A DNA stretch of 64,000 bases from JAUWGC01 sp963753055 (GCA_963753055.1 CAVWAP010000004.1:682001-746000), one strand, 5' to 3'; positions 24,381 to 34,505 are shown, counted from the first letter of the stretch. Notes: generated by a model from the sequence alone, not told the origin. Translations and numbers: made by a program.

Positions 24381-24880
24381 GCAACTTCAACTTTAAGCGT
24401 ATCCTCACATTGACCAAGCATTTGTGTTATGCTTATATCAAGGACAGGGTGTATGAACTTAGGAATGATCTCATTAAGAGGGATCAACACAAACTTTCTC
24501 AATTGTATTAAAGGGTGGGGGATAGTGAGGTCGGGCTGATTGATAATAAGCTGATCAATGAAAATAATATCAATGTCTATTACCCTTGATGTATAAAAGT
24601 TAAGTATCCGGTCTCGTCCCATATCCTTTTCTATCTTTTGGATGGCTTTCAAAACATCATCATGCTCATGGGATGATTCTACAAGCACTGCCTGGTTCAG
24701 GAATGCTTCTGTGGATTCGAATCCCCAGGGTTCAGTCTCGTAAATGGAGGAAACTAATTTAATCTTTCCCACAAAGCTATCTGTCAATTGACGTGCGTTT
24801 TCCAGGTTTTTAGACTTATTACCCTGGTTGCTGCCAAGCAAGAATACAATCTTGTGTAATTGAGCATTTGTCATTACCAT
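24377..24880 (-). CDS. folK: 2-amino-4-hydroxy-6-hydroxymethyldihydropteridine diphosphokinase
   Basis: A 167-residue HPPK that pyrophosphorylates 6-hydroxymethyl-dihydropterin in folate synthesis. It shows LLGSNQGNK near residue 15, the SSIYETEPWGF loop near residue 43 and the metal-binding DIDIIF near residue 98, followed by IPHPLIQLRKFVLIPL. All are diagnostic. It is the first gene of a pair with the deoxynucleoside kinase, an arrangement common in Bacteroidota. It is divergent from sppA. Confidence 0.93.
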   Translation of the reverse strand: MVMTNAQLHKIVFLLGSNQGNKSKNLENARQLTDSFVGKIKLVSSIYETEPWGFESTEAFLNQAVLVESSHEHDDVLKAIQKIEKDMGRDRILNFYTSRVIDIDIIFIDQLIINQPDLTIPHPLIQLRKFVLIPLNEIIPKFIHPVLDISITQMLGQCEDTLKVEVA

Positions 24881-24981
24881 TCCAAAAATACTTAAGTCTG
24901 CAGGAATTTACAATATCATTACTTTCTTTTTTCATAGTTTATGATTATACTTGTAGATATAATCGATAAAACCGTAAAGCA

Positions 24982-26757
24982 ATGAAACAGTTCTTCAAAT
25001 TTATGTTTGCCTCAATGTTGGGCACCATTCTTACTATACTGATAGCGTTTTTTATTTTCATGGGAATTATCAGTTCCATCATAGCCATGACTGAAAAACA
25101 GGTCGTGCAAGTTGCTGATAATTCAATATTACATATGAAGCTTACACAGCCTATTACAGACAGAACGCCAGCGGAACCTTTTGGTAATTTCAATATGTCC
25201 TCTCAGGAGTTTACCAAACAACTGGGTTTAAATGATGTCCTTAAAAATATCAAGAGGGCATCCAAGGATGAGCGGATCAGTGGTATTTACCTTGACTTCA
25301 CTGGGATGCAGGCAGGTATATCTATTGTGGATGAGATCAGAAATGCATTAATTGAGTTTAAGGGCTCTGGGAAATTCATTATTTGTTATTCTATTGGTAT
25401 GTCGCAGAGTGCATACTTTCTGGCAACTGTTGCTGATGAAATTTATCTGCATCCTGAAGGATTTATTGATTTCAGGGGTATCAATGCAGAAGTTATGTTC
25501 TTAAAAGAGACTTTAGAAAAACTTGAGATCGAGCCGCAGATCATCCGTCATGGGAAGTATAAGTCAGCTGCAGAACCATTTTTACGTAAGGACCTGAGTG
25601 AGGCAAACCGTGAACAGCTTGGCAAGGCAATTGAAAGTATGTGGGATGATATTCTACTCAAAGTAGCGAATGAGAGAGGAACAAATATTGATGCATTGAA
25701 TGAGGTTGCTGATGACCTTGCATTATTTGAGGCCGGTGCAGCACTGGATTACGGATTCGTGGATGGTCTGCTATACTTTGACCAGTTTGAGGATATAATG
25801 AGGACTAAACTGGATCTTGATGAGGATGCGAAGATCAAGAAGGTATCAATAGGGAACTATTCCAATGCAAATAATCCTGCGAAAAAGCAAAAATTTCAAA
25901 AGGATAAGATTGCCGTCGTTTACGCAATTGGATCTATAATAAAAGGAAAGGGATCGGATGAAGTGATTGGCTCTGACCGTATTGCTGGCGCAATCAGAAA
26001 AGCACGTAAAGATGAAAGTGTGAAAGCCATTGTAATGCGGGTTAATTCTCCCGGAGGTGATGCCTTGGCATCAGATATTATCCTTCGCGAAGTACTCCTG
26101 GCAAAGCAGGAGAAACCTTTCATCGTTTCCATGGGTGATGTGGCTGCATCAGGAGGTTACTGGATATCCTGTGGAGCTGACAAGATACTTGCTGATGCTA
26201 CTACCATTACAGGTTCCATTGGAGTACTGGCAATGATCCCTAATATGCAAAAGTTTTTTAACAACAAATTGGGTATCACTTTTGATGATGTTAAAACCAA
26301 TGAGAATGCTGAATTCATCAACCTGACCTCTCCAATGACTCCTTACCAGATAACTGTTCTTGAAAAAGCCATTGATGATATTTACCAGAAATTCCTGGTT
26401 AAGGTTGCCGAAGGACGTAACATGACTACCGGGCAGGTACATGAGATTGCACAGGGCAGGATATGGTCTGGTATTGATGCTCTTGAAATTGGGCTTATAG
26501 ATGAAATAGGAGGCCTGGAAAGGGCTATTGATCTTGCAAAAGAAATGTCTGAGCTGGAAGAATACAGGATACAAGAACTACCTGTTCAGAAGGATCCCAT
26601 TGAACAACTCCTTAGAGATCTGATGGGTAAGACCCGGGTTGACACCTATATGAAGCAGGAGCTGGGTGAGTACTATACATACTATGAGTACCTGCAATCT
26701 GTAAATAGTGGTAATGCTATCCAGGCAAGAATGCCATTTGCGATTAGGGTTTATTAG
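24982..26757 (+). CDS. sppA: Signal peptide peptidase SppA, 67-kDa type
   Basis: A 591-residue membrane serine protease that degrades cleaved signal peptides. An N-terminal transmembrane anchor (about 8-35) is followed by tandem ClpP-like domains. The general base is Lys194 in the GKYKSAAEPF segment and the nucleophile is Ser390 in the VAASGGYW segment, the split Lys/Ser dyad of the long form. Its stop codon overlaps that of the convergent nifJ by 3 bases, leaving no room for a terminator. Confidence 0.94.
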   Translation: MKQFFKFMFASMLGTILTILIAFFIFMGIISSIIAMTEKQVVQVADNSILHMKLTQPITDRTPAEPFGNFNMSSQEFTKQLGLNDVLKNIKRASKDERISGIYLDFTGMQAGISIVDEIRNALIEFKGSGKFIICYSIGMSQSAYFLATVADEIYLHPEGFIDFRGINAEVMFLKETLEKLEIEPQIIRHGKYKSAAEPFLRKDLSEANREQLGKAIESMWDDILLKVANERGTNIDALNEVADDLALFEAGAALDYGFVDGLLYFDQFEDIMRTKLDLDEDAKIKKVSIGNYSNANNPAKKQKFQKDKIAVVYAIGSIIKGKGSDEVIGSDRIAGAIRKARKDESVKAIVMRVNSPGGDALASDIILREVLLAKQEKPFIVSMGDVAASGGYWISCGADKILADATTITGSIGVLAMIPNMQKFFNNKLGITFDDVKTNENAEFINLTSPMTPYQITVLEKAIDDIYQKFLVKVAEGRNMTTGQVHEIAQGRIWSGIDALEIGLIDEIGGLERAIDLAKEMSELEEYRIQELPVQKDPIEQLLRDLMGKTRVDTYMKQELGEYYTYYEYLQSVNSGNAIQARMPFAIRVY

Positions 26758-29700
26758 TAATTCATTTCCGTTAACCGCTTATATGAAGCATACCTCCATT
26801 TAGCGTTTTCTTCTGCCAGGGCAGAAAGACGCTTGGCTTCATCAGGGAAAGCTTTTCTTAAAGAAGTATACCTTACTTCACCTCCAAGGAATTCCTGGAA
26901 CTTTTCCCACTCTGGCTCTTTTGAATCCAGGGTGAATGGGTTCTTTCCTTCACTAGCCACGGTTGGATTAAACCTGTAAAGCTGCCAGTATCCGCTTTCG
27001 ACAGCGAGTTTGGTTTCCAACTGTGATTTGCCCATTCCTATTCTCAAGCCATGGTTGATACAAGGCGAATAAGCAATGATTATTGATGGACCAGGATAGG
27101 CTTCTGCTTCCTTAATGGCTTTAAATGCCTGGCTCTGGCTAGCTCCCATTCCGATTTGGGCCACGTATACATAACCATAACTCATCGCCATCATGCCAAG
27201 GTCCTTTTTCCTTACTTTCTTGCCTGATGCAGCAAATTTGGCAACGGCACCGACAGGTGTTGATTTTGAGGATTGTCCTCCGGTGTTGGAATAGACTTCT
27301 GTATCCAGCACCAGGATATTGATATCCTGCCCGGATGCAATGACATGGTCGAGTCCACCATAACCAATATCATATGCCCAGCCATCACCACCGAAGACCC
27401 AGACTGACTTTTTAACAAGGTATTGCTTAAGGTCGAGGATCTCTTTGGCCAATGGATCGTTGAGCTTTGTCAGCAAAGGAACAAGCTTATCAGTAGCTTC
27501 TTTAGACGCTGTTGCATTATTCATTCCAGCGATCCATGCCTGTATGGCTTCCTGGGTTGCTTTTGGAGCTTTGCCATTGATGTTTTTCATCTTCTCAGCT
27601 ATCCTGTCCCTTAGCTTGTCAACTGCTATCGCCATCCCAAAGCCATATTCGGCATTGTCTTCAAATAATGAATTAGCCCAGGCTGGTCCATAACCAGATT
27701 CTTTATGAGCGCAATATGGAGTTGATGGTGCTGAACCCCCATAAATGGATGAGCAGCCTGTTGCGTTTGCGATCATCATCCTTTCACCAAACAGCTGGGT
27801 GACCAACTTGACATAAGGTGTTTCCCCACAACCAGCGCAGGCTCCTGAGAACTCAAACAATGGCTGGGCGAACTGGCTGTTCTTTACTGTTTTGTCTTTC
27901 GGAACTATCGTTTCTTTGTATTTAACCTTGCTGTCCATGTAGTCCCAGCGATCAGCTTCCTCCATTTGTGTGCCAAGAGGTTTCATGATCAGTGCTTTCT
28001 CTTTGGCAGGACAAACATCGGCGCAGTTGCCGCAGCCAGTGCAATCAAGCGGACTTAGCTGGATCCTGAATTGATAGCCGGCAAGGTCCTTACCTACGGC
28101 TTTAATGGTGACTGTTCCTTCCGGAGCACTTTTAACTTCCTTTTCGTCCATCAGGAATGGCCTGATACAGGCGTGAGGACAAACATACGCACATTGGTTA
28201 CACTGTATACAATTATCAGCGATCCACTTCGGAACATCAACGGCAATACCACGTTTTTCATAAGCTGTAGTCCCTGGAGGAAAAGTTCCATCTTCCCTGC
28301 CTAGAAAAGCACTTACCGGCAGGTCATCACCTCTCAAGGTATTTATCGGGTCGCATATGTTCTTAACAAAGTCAGGAACATCTCTCTCCTCTACCACATC
28401 AACCGGATCAACTGTGCTCCATTCCCTGGGGATCTCAATGTGTGCTACGTCACCACCACGTTCGACAGCAGTGCGGTTCATATCTACTATCTCTTCTCCC
28501 TTCTTCCCAAAGGTCTTGACGATAGCTTTCTTCATTTCGTCAACTGCTTCTTCATAGGGAATTACCCCTGCAATTTTGAAGAATGCTGATTGCATGATCG
28601 TATTGGTCCTGGATCCAAGCCCGATTTCAGCTGCAATTTTTGTTGCATTTATAGTATAGAACTGAATTTCGTTGTCGGCCATGTAGCGTTTCATGGAATT
28701 GGGAAGGCGTTCCTTCGTTTCCTCCTCATCCCAAATACTGTTCAATAGGAAGGTGCCTCCTTTTTTCAATCCCTTCAACATATTATATTTTGTGAGGTAA
28801 GAAGGAACATGGCAAGCCACAAAGTCTGGCGTATTTACCAGGTAAGTAGAACGGATAGGCTCGTGTCCGAAGCGTAAGTGTGAAACAGTTATACCGCCAG
28901 ATTTCTTTGAATCATATGCAAAATAAGCCTGCACATATTGATTGGTTGAATCTCCGATGATTTTGATGGAGTTCTTATTTGCTCCAACCGTTCCATCTGA
29001 GCCCAGACCATAAAATTTTGCAGAATAGGTACCCTTTGGCGCAATATTAATCTCAGGCAACAATGGTAATGATGTGAACTTGACATCATCAACAATGCCA
29101 ACCGTAAATTGATTCTTTGGTTCATTCATGGCCAGGTTATCAAAAACAGATATCATCATGGCCGGTGTTGTATCCTTAGAACTCAATCCATAACGGCCGC
29201 CAATTATCATTGGGGCATCCTTCTTGCCGTAGAAAAGGTCTCTGACATCCAGGTAAAGAGGTTCTCCATTGGCGCCTAGCTCCTTGGTGCGGTCAAGTAC
29301 AGCAATTCTTTTTACTGACTTGGGCAATACATTCATGAAGTATTTCTCAGAAAATGGTCGGTATAGGTGGACAGAGATTAGTCCAACCTTTTCTCCATTA
29401 TCCAGCTTATAATCAATGACTTCCTTGATGGTTTCCGTAATGGATCCCATGGCAATGATGATATTCTCAGCATCTTTAGCACCATAATAGGTGAAAGGAT
29501 GATATTCCCGGCCTGTCATCTTGCTGATTTTCTGCATGTAATCCTCAACGATATCTGGAACAGGATCATAGAAATAGCTTGAAGCTTCTTTCGCTTGGAA
29601 GAAGATGTCCGGGTTCTGGGCAGTACCCCTGGTAACCTGTTTCTCCGGGTTAAGCGCCCGGTTCCTGAATTCTTGCAATTCTTTGTAGTCAACCAGGTTA

Positions 29701-30281
29701 CGCATATCCTCATTGTCAAAGTATTCTACTTTCTGGATCTCATGTGAGCTCCTGAATCCATCAAAAAAATGAAGGAATGGAATCCTTGACTTTATGGCTG
29801 CAAGATGGGCAATAGAACCAATATCCATAATTTCCTGGATTGATCCGGTTGCTATCATTGCAAAGCCAGTGCTGCGTGTGCTCATCACATCGCTGTGATC
29901 TCCGAAAATTGAAAGCGCATGAGCCGCAAGGGTCCTTGCACTCACATGGAATACAGCAGGCAACAATTCACCTGCCATCTTGTACATGTTGGGGATCATG
30001 AGCAATAGCCCCTGTGAAGCTGTAAACGTTGAAGCCAATGCACCTGCCTGCAGGGAGCCATGAAGAGCACCTGCCGCTCCACCCTCTGATTGCATCTCTT
30101 CTACTTTTACCTGGTCTCCAAAAATATTCTTCCTTCCATATGCAGCCCATTCATCAATGTATTCTGCCATGGTTGAAGAAGGTGTGATAGGATAAATACA
30201 TGCAACTTCACTGAACATGTAAGCAACATGAGAAGCAGCATAATTACCATCACAGGTGAGGAATTTTTTACCTTGTGCCAT
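26754..30281 (-). CDS. nifJ: Pyruvate:ferredoxin (flavodoxin) oxidoreductase
   Basis: A 1175-residue single-chain PFOR that oxidises pyruvate and CoA to acetyl-CoA and CO2 while reducing ferredoxin. The N-terminal substrate domain has YPITPSSTMAEY (about 34-45). Two 4Fe-4S clusters of ferredoxin type are seen (CIQCNQCAYVCPHAC and CTGCGNCADVCP, about residues 690-760). A further cluster uses CAGCGE and later cysteines, and the C-terminal TPP domain has GGDGWAYDIGYGG and NTGGQSS. The enzyme is oxygen-sensitive and indicates anaerobic metabolism. It is divergent from a DHOD-like gene, a pairing seen in several anaerobes. Confidence 0.96.
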   Translation of the reverse strand: MAQGKKFLTCDGNYAASHVAYMFSEVACIYPITPSSTMAEYIDEWAAYGRKNIFGDQVKVEEMQSEGGAAGALHGSLQAGALASTFTASQGLLLMIPNMYKMAGELLPAVFHVSARTLAAHALSIFGDHSDVMSTRSTGFAMIATGSIQEIMDIGSIAHLAAIKSRIPFLHFFDGFRSSHEIQKVEYFDNEDMRNLVDYKELQEFRNRALNPEKQVTRGTAQNPDIFFQAKEASSYFYDPVPDIVEDYMQKISKMTGREYHPFTYYGAKDAENIIIAMGSITETIKEVIDYKLDNGEKVGLISVHLYRPFSEKYFMNVLPKSVKRIAVLDRTKELGANGEPLYLDVRDLFYGKKDAPMIIGGRYGLSSKDTTPAMMISVFDNLAMNEPKNQFTVGIVDDVKFTSLPLLPEINIAPKGTYSAKFYGLGSDGTVGANKNSIKIIGDSTNQYVQAYFAYDSKKSGGITVSHLRFGHEPIRSTYLVNTPDFVACHVPSYLTKYNMLKGLKKGGTFLLNSIWDEEETKERLPNSMKRYMADNEIQFYTINATKIAAEIGLGSRTNTIMQSAFFKIAGVIPYEEAVDEMKKAIVKTFGKKGEEIVDMNRTAVERGGDVAHIEIPREWSTVDPVDVVEERDVPDFVKNICDPINTLRGDDLPVSAFLGREDGTFPPGTTAYEKRGIAVDVPKWIADNCIQCNQCAYVCPHACIRPFLMDEKEVKSAPEGTVTIKAVGKDLAGYQFRIQLSPLDCTGCGNCADVCPAKEKALIMKPLGTQMEEADRWDYMDSKVKYKETIVPKDKTVKNSQFAQPLFEFSGACAGCGETPYVKLVTQLFGERMMIANATGCSSIYGGSAPSTPYCAHKESGYGPAWANSLFEDNAEYGFGMAIAVDKLRDRIAEKMKNINGKAPKATQEAIQAWIAGMNNATASKEATDKLVPLLTKLNDPLAKEILDLKQYLVKKSVWVFGGDGWAYDIGYGGLDHVIASGQDINILVLDTEVYSNTGGQSSKSTPVGAVAKFAASGKKVRKKDLGMMAMSYGYVYVAQIGMGASQSQAFKAIKEAEAYPGPSIIIAYSPCINHGLRIGMGKSQLETKLAVESGYWQLYRFNPTVASEGKNPFTLDSKEPEWEKFQEFLGGEVRYTSLRKAFPDEAKRLSALAEENAKWRYASYKRLTEMNY

Positions 30282-30502
30282 ATATTTGTCTTTTTATTTC
30301 AGGGTCTGAATTTAGTGAACTTCAATAACCGCACGAAATTAATAAAAACTACAAACTGTGATGTTATATTATATTTAATTTAAACTTGGAAATGCTTTAT
30401 TTATAATGATTTTAGATTATAAAATGAGATTGTCATTTTATTTTTTTATCTAATTTTACCCATGTTAAAGATTAATTATTTAGCGATAAAAAATTATAGT
30501 TT

Positions 30503-31516
30503 ATGGATTTAACCACAAAATATATGGGGATTGAATTGAAGAACCCCATCATCGTTGGTGCATGTAACCTCGTAACAGATTTAAAGGTTTTAAAGACGCT
30601 TGAAGAATCAGGTGCTGCAGCTGTTGTATATAAATCTCTTTTCGAAGAACAGATCCACCTTGAGAATCTTGAACAATATCAAGCTGAAGAAGATTATGCT
30701 GACAGACATGCTGAGATGACTGGCGGCTTACTGCCGGAAATGGATCATGCAGGCCCCAAAGAGTATTTGTCAAATTTAAAGGAAGCTAAAGAGGCCTTGA
30801 ACATTCCTTTGTTTGCCAGCTTAAATGCCGTTTACGAAGAAACCTGGGTTGAATATGCAAAGAAGATTGAAGAAACAGGTGTTGATGGTATCGAGCTTAA
30901 TTTTTATGCTGCTCCAAAGGATTTCGATATTGACGGACGCTCAATCCTGACTGAGCAAATTGATATTTTGCAAAAGGTAAGAGAAAGCATTAAGATCCCA
31001 ATAGCGGTAAAACTCAGCCCATATTATACCAGTATCCTTTATACAATTGGAGAAATGGATAAATTGAAAGTGGATGCTTTTGTCCTGTTTAATCGTCTTT
31101 TCCAACCTGAGATTGATATAGATAATGAAGTCCACTACTTCCCATATAACCTCAGTACGCAGAATGACAATCGATTGACTCTTCGTTTTGCCGGATTATT
31201 GCATGGCAATATTAATGCGAACATGTGTGCCGGACATGGAATTTTTACCGGGGAAGATGTAGCTGCTATGTTATTGGCCGGAGCTGACACAGTTCAGGTT
31301 GTGAGCACCTTGTATAAGAATGGCATAAACCAGATTGGCAAGATGCTGGAACATCTGGAAGCCTGGATGAAGAAGAAGGATTATAAGAGTCTGGATGATT
31401 TCCGTGGCAAATTATCCAGGAAGACACTCAAAGATCCATTCATTTATAAGAGGGCTCAGTATGTTGATATTCTACTGAATTCGAATCAGATCTTTAAAAA
31501 ATATCCCCTGATATAA
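30503..31516 (+). CDS. Dihydroorotate dehydrogenase-like flavoprotein
   Basis: A 337-residue FMN TIM-barrel protein. It starts like class 1 DHODs (LTTKYMGIELKNPIIVGA). It has VKLSPYY near residue 170 for phosphate/flavin contact and a C-terminal AGADTVQVVSTLYKNG segment that binds the FMN phosphate. The usual orotate-binding and catalytic loops are altered, and the family is generally annotated only as DHOD-like. It is divergent from nifJ with 221 bp of AT-rich DNA between, so a link to ferredoxin-dependent metabolism is plausible but inferred. It ends at a strong terminator. Confidence 0.82.
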   Translation: MDLTTKYMGIELKNPIIVGACNLVTDLKVLKTLEESGAAAVVYKSLFEEQIHLENLEQYQAEEDYADRHAEMTGGLLPEMDHAGPKEYLSNLKEAKEALNIPLFASLNAVYEETWVEYAKKIEETGVDGIELNFYAAPKDFDIDGRSILTEQIDILQKVRESIKIPIAVKLSPYYTSILYTIGEMDKLKVDAFVLFNRLFQPEIDIDNEVHYFPYNLSTQNDNRLTLRFAGLLHGNINANMCAGHGIFTGEDVAAMLLAGADTVQVVSTLYKNGINQIGKMLEHLEAWMKKKDYKSLDDFRGKLSRKTLKDPFIYKRAQYVDILLNSNQIFKKYPLI

Positions 31517-31546
31517 AAAAAGCCTCCCACCGGGAGGCTTTTTTTT
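31515..31546. terminator. Bidirectional terminator between DHOD-like gene and iorB
   Basis: A 7-bp GC stem (31522-31528 with 31532-31538), extended by an A-run on the left and an eight-T run on the right (31539-31546). It starts within the stop of the DHOD-like gene and touches the iorB stop. Confidence 0.92.
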
Positions 31547-32132
31547 ATGTTTTATTGTATTCCATTGCAAATTTTCGTCCTGCTTCCATGGCCATGAGAT
31601 TCATATTGATGACATCCTCACCTTTAGTACTAAAGATTGTTCGTATGGCCTTTTTCAGACTTTCATAATCCATCCCCAGCTGTTCAACAGCTGCGCCCAG
31701 TGTAACGATATTGGCAGTCCTGGGGGTCCCGACCTCTTTTGCTATCATGACTGCATCAAGAGCAACATGATTTGGTACTTTCTTTATTTGTTCAAGGATG
31801 TCATCCATTTCAGGATAATCGGGAATATTCGCTTCAGGATTAATGTTTGTTATCAACCATCCGCCCTGTGATAACATATTCAGGTAGCGCAGTGATTCCA
31901 TTGGTTCAATGGAAATGATCAAATCGGCTTTTCCCTGGGTGATCAGGTCAGAATAAATCTCTTCGGAGGATAACCTGAGGTGTGATTGTACAGCTCCACC
32001 ACGTTGACTCATGCCATGCACTTCAGCCTGTTTCAGGTGAAGACCTGATTGGACTGCAGCTGTTCCGATAGTTGCTGCAATGGATAAAATACCCTGGCCG
32101 CCTACACCGGCGAGGATGATATCTTTTTTCAT
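31545..32132 (-). CDS. iorB: Indolepyruvate:ferredoxin oxidoreductase, beta subunit
   Basis: A 195-residue gamma-domain subunit of 2-oxoacid:ferredoxin oxidoreductase. It begins with the GVGGQGIL motif (about 9-16), followed by EVHGMSQRGGAV typical of IorB. With IorA it oxidises aryl-pyruvates from aromatic amino acid transamination to aryl-acetyl-CoA and CO2. Its start overlaps the iorA stop by 4 bp. Length and motifs are normal. Confidence 0.9.
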   Translation of the reverse strand: MKKDIILAGVGGQGILSIAATIGTAAVQSGLHLKQAEVHGMSQRGGAVQSHLRLSSEEIYSDLITQGKADLIISIEPMESLRYLNMLSQGGWLITNINPEANIPDYPEMDDILEQIKKVPNHVALDAVMIAKEVGTPRTANIVTLGAAVEQLGMDYESLKKAIRTIFSTKGEDVINMNLMAMEAGRKFAMEYNKT

Positions 32133-33745
32133 GCTTGTTCTTTTTTCGCTTTATGCTTAGCCCTCATTCTTCTGTTCAATGTCTGGACACATTCGCGGCG
32201 CGGAATGATTACAGAAACTCCCATATATTCAAGTTCTTCCTTAATCATGTTGACATTCTCTTCATGATGCTTTTTCAGTGGCTTCATAAGCCTGATATGA
32301 TCTTCTTCCACGCCTACACCTTTGCAAATATCTTCTATTCTGCCAAATGCAGATGATGTCTGTCCACCGGTCATGCCAGTAGTTGAATTATCCAGGATAA
32401 ATACTGTAATGGGAGATTTATTATTTACTGCATCTAACAAACCTGTAATTCCTGAATGTGTGAAGGTTGAGTCTCCGATGGCAGCGACAGCAGGTACTAA
32501 TCCGGCATCTGCAGCACCAATTGCCATAGTGATCGAGGCTCCCATGTCAACACAGGAATTGATAGATTGAAGTGGTTTGAAAGCACTCAGCGTATAACAA
32601 CCGATATCTGAGAAAACCCTGCCTCCAGAATAATCCTTCATCACATCATTGATCGCAGTAAATGCATCACTGTGGGCACATCCATCACAAAGTTTGGGTG
32701 GCCTGTTCTTAACTATACCAGGAACATTGTAAGCATTATCATGCTTGATGCCTAATGCAGCTCCAATTAGCTGTGGGTTTAACTCTCCATCGCGAGGAAG
32801 AGTCCCATCCAGTCGCCCGTGAATTGTTTTACCAACAGCTAATAATCCCTTGAGCATCTCTTCAATGAGTGGATAACCCTCTTCAAGTATCAATATTGAG
32901 TCGCAGTCTTCGTAGATTTGACGCACAAGATTGTCTGAAACCGGGTACTGGCTGATTTTGAGTATTGGATGAGGCACCTTGCCATCAGGGTAATTCTCAA
33001 GCAGATAGTTATATGAGATCCCACATGCTATGATACCCAGGCTGCGGTCACCATCGGGTTTATAAAAATTAAATCCTGAAGTTTCTGCAGCTTTTTCAAA
33101 TGGTTGTTGGAGATCCAGCAGTTTCTTATACCTTTTCCTTGCAATAACGGGCAAGAGGATAAATTGCATGGGGTCCTGTGGAAGACTTATGATGTTTTGT
33201 GCGATACTTTCCTTTGTTTCGACACCGGACCTGGAATGTGCAAGCCTGGTAGTGATTCTAAGCAAAACAGGAGTTTCCAGCTTTTCTGAAAGTTCAAACC
33301 CGTAATGGACCATGTCGTATGCTTCCTGCTGATTGGTGGGCTCCAACACGGGGATCATGGCAAACTTGCCAAAGAAACGGGAATCCTGTTCATTCTGTGA
33401 TGAATGCATAGAAGGGTCATCAGCCGATACAACTATCAGTCCACCATTGGCCCCCGTAATTGCAGAATTAATGAATGGGTCGGCCGCTACGTTCAGTCCT
33501 ACATGTTTCATACAAACCATAGCTCTCTTTCCGGCATACGACATACCTAAAGCGGATTCCATGGCAGTTTTTTCGTTAGCTGACCACATCGCCCGGATGC
33601 CTTTTCCTTTGGCGTCACTAGAGTGCTGTACATATTCTGTGATCTCGGTGCTTGGTGTACCTGGATATGCATAAATTCCCGACATTCCGGCATCGATAGC
33701 GCCCTGAGCAATAGCCTCATCACCAAGTAATAACATCTTTTGCAT
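32129..33745 (-). CDS. iorA: Indolepyruvate:ferredoxin oxidoreductase, alpha subunit (no ferredoxin tail)
   Basis: A 538-residue TPP-dependent subunit. N-terminal pyrimidine-binding domain: LLGDEAIAQGAIDAGM and YPGTPSTE. C-terminal TPP domain: CDGCAHSDAF, SDIGCYTL, GDSTFTHSGITGL and DNSTTGMTGGQ. Archaeal IorA carries a C-terminal domain with two 4Fe-4S clusters; here the chain ends with a Lys/Arg-rich tail and no CXXCXXC motifs. Electrons must leave by another route or partner. It is the first gene of iorA-iorB. Some Bacteroidota homologues seem to share the short form. Confidence 0.87.
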   Translation of the reverse strand: MQKMLLLGDEAIAQGAIDAGMSGIYAYPGTPSTEITEYVQHSSDAKGKGIRAMWSANEKTAMESALGMSYAGKRAMVCMKHVGLNVAADPFINSAITGANGGLIVVSADDPSMHSSQNEQDSRFFGKFAMIPVLEPTNQQEAYDMVHYGFELSEKLETPVLLRITTRLAHSRSGVETKESIAQNIISLPQDPMQFILLPVIARKRYKKLLDLQQPFEKAAETSGFNFYKPDGDRSLGIIACGISYNYLLENYPDGKVPHPILKISQYPVSDNLVRQIYEDCDSILILEEGYPLIEEMLKGLLAVGKTIHGRLDGTLPRDGELNPQLIGAALGIKHDNAYNVPGIVKNRPPKLCDGCAHSDAFTAINDVMKDYSGGRVFSDIGCYTLSAFKPLQSINSCVDMGASITMAIGAADAGLVPAVAAIGDSTFTHSGITGLLDAVNNKSPITVFILDNSTTGMTGGQTSSAFGRIEDICKGVGVEEDHIRLMKPLKKHHEENVNMIKEELEYMGVSVIIPRRECVQTLNRRMRAKHKAKKEQA

Positions 33746-33886
33746 AAGTGTCCTTTGACTTAAGAAATGAATAAAAGGGAGTATTCAACAAATCTAACAA
33801 AAATATCTTTTGCCATCCTTTGAGGCACTTGATTTAGACTTTATTTATAATTAATTTAATTAATTTAGCTGCCTTATCCCAAAACT

Positions 33887-34474
33887 ATGAATTTCCTTGC
33901 ACATGCGTATTTATCCGGAGATGACAATAAAGTTATGATAGGTAATTTTATTGCTGATGCGGTCAAAGGGAATTCTTATACGAAGTTCCCCAAAAGTATA
34001 CAAAAGGGGATCTTTCTTCATCGGTTTATTGACGATTATACCGATAATCACCAGGTTTTTAAATCCAGCAAGAAAAGACTCCAGGCGAAGTATGATAAAT
34101 TCTCTGGTGTGATCGTCGATATCTATTACGATCATTTTCTGGCCCGCAACTGGAGCAAGTATAATAATACGCCGCTTAAAGAATTTGTTTCAGATGCATA
34201 CAGCACCCTGATTGATCACTTTTTCCTGCTTCCAGCCAGGTCTAAACGCATCCTGCCATTTATGGTTAGCCAGAATTGGCTGGTCGGATATGCTAATTTC
34301 AAGGATCTTCGCAGAGTCTTCCAGGGAATGTCCAACAGAACCAGAAGATATAATAGTGGAATGGAAGATGCTGTCACTGATCTGGAAAAGTATTATGATC
34401 AGTTCCATGATGAGTTTGCAGAGTTCTTTCCACAAATTATTGTGGCAGCTAAAGAAAAAAAGGGTAGCTTATAG
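33887..34474 (+). CDS. acpH: Acyl carrier protein phosphodiesterase (AcpH/DUF479 family)
   Basis: A 195-residue HD-like all-helical enzyme predicted to remove the phosphopantetheine arm from acyl carrier protein. It starts with the family block MNFLAHAYLSGD. It continues with IGNFIADAVKG, then HRFIDDYTD, and VDIYYDHFLARNW, which together supply the metal-binding His/Asp residues. Single gene, divergent from iorA; a hairpin overlapping the stop likely ends transcription. Confidence 0.88.
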   Translation: MNFLAHAYLSGDDNKVMIGNFIADAVKGNSYTKFPKSIQKGIFLHRFIDDYTDNHQVFKSSKKRLQAKYDKFSGVIVDIYYDHFLARNWSKYNNTPLKEFVSDAYSTLIDHFFLLPARSKRILPFMVSQNWLVGYANFKDLRRVFQGMSNRTRRYNSGMEDAVTDLEKYYDQFHDEFAEFFPQIIVAAKEKKGSL

Positions 34475-34482
34475 CCACCCTT
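34460..34482 (+). terminator. Terminator hairpin overlapping the acpH stop
   Basis: An imperfect stem (AAGGGTAGCT with AGCCACCCTT, one mismatch) around the TAG stop; T-content on the plus strand is limited (TTTCC), and an A-run upstream would make it work for the minus-strand T9SS gene only if read through. Confidence 0.5.
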
Positions 34483-34505
34483 TCCTTGTGTTCACCCGTT
34501 TATAA

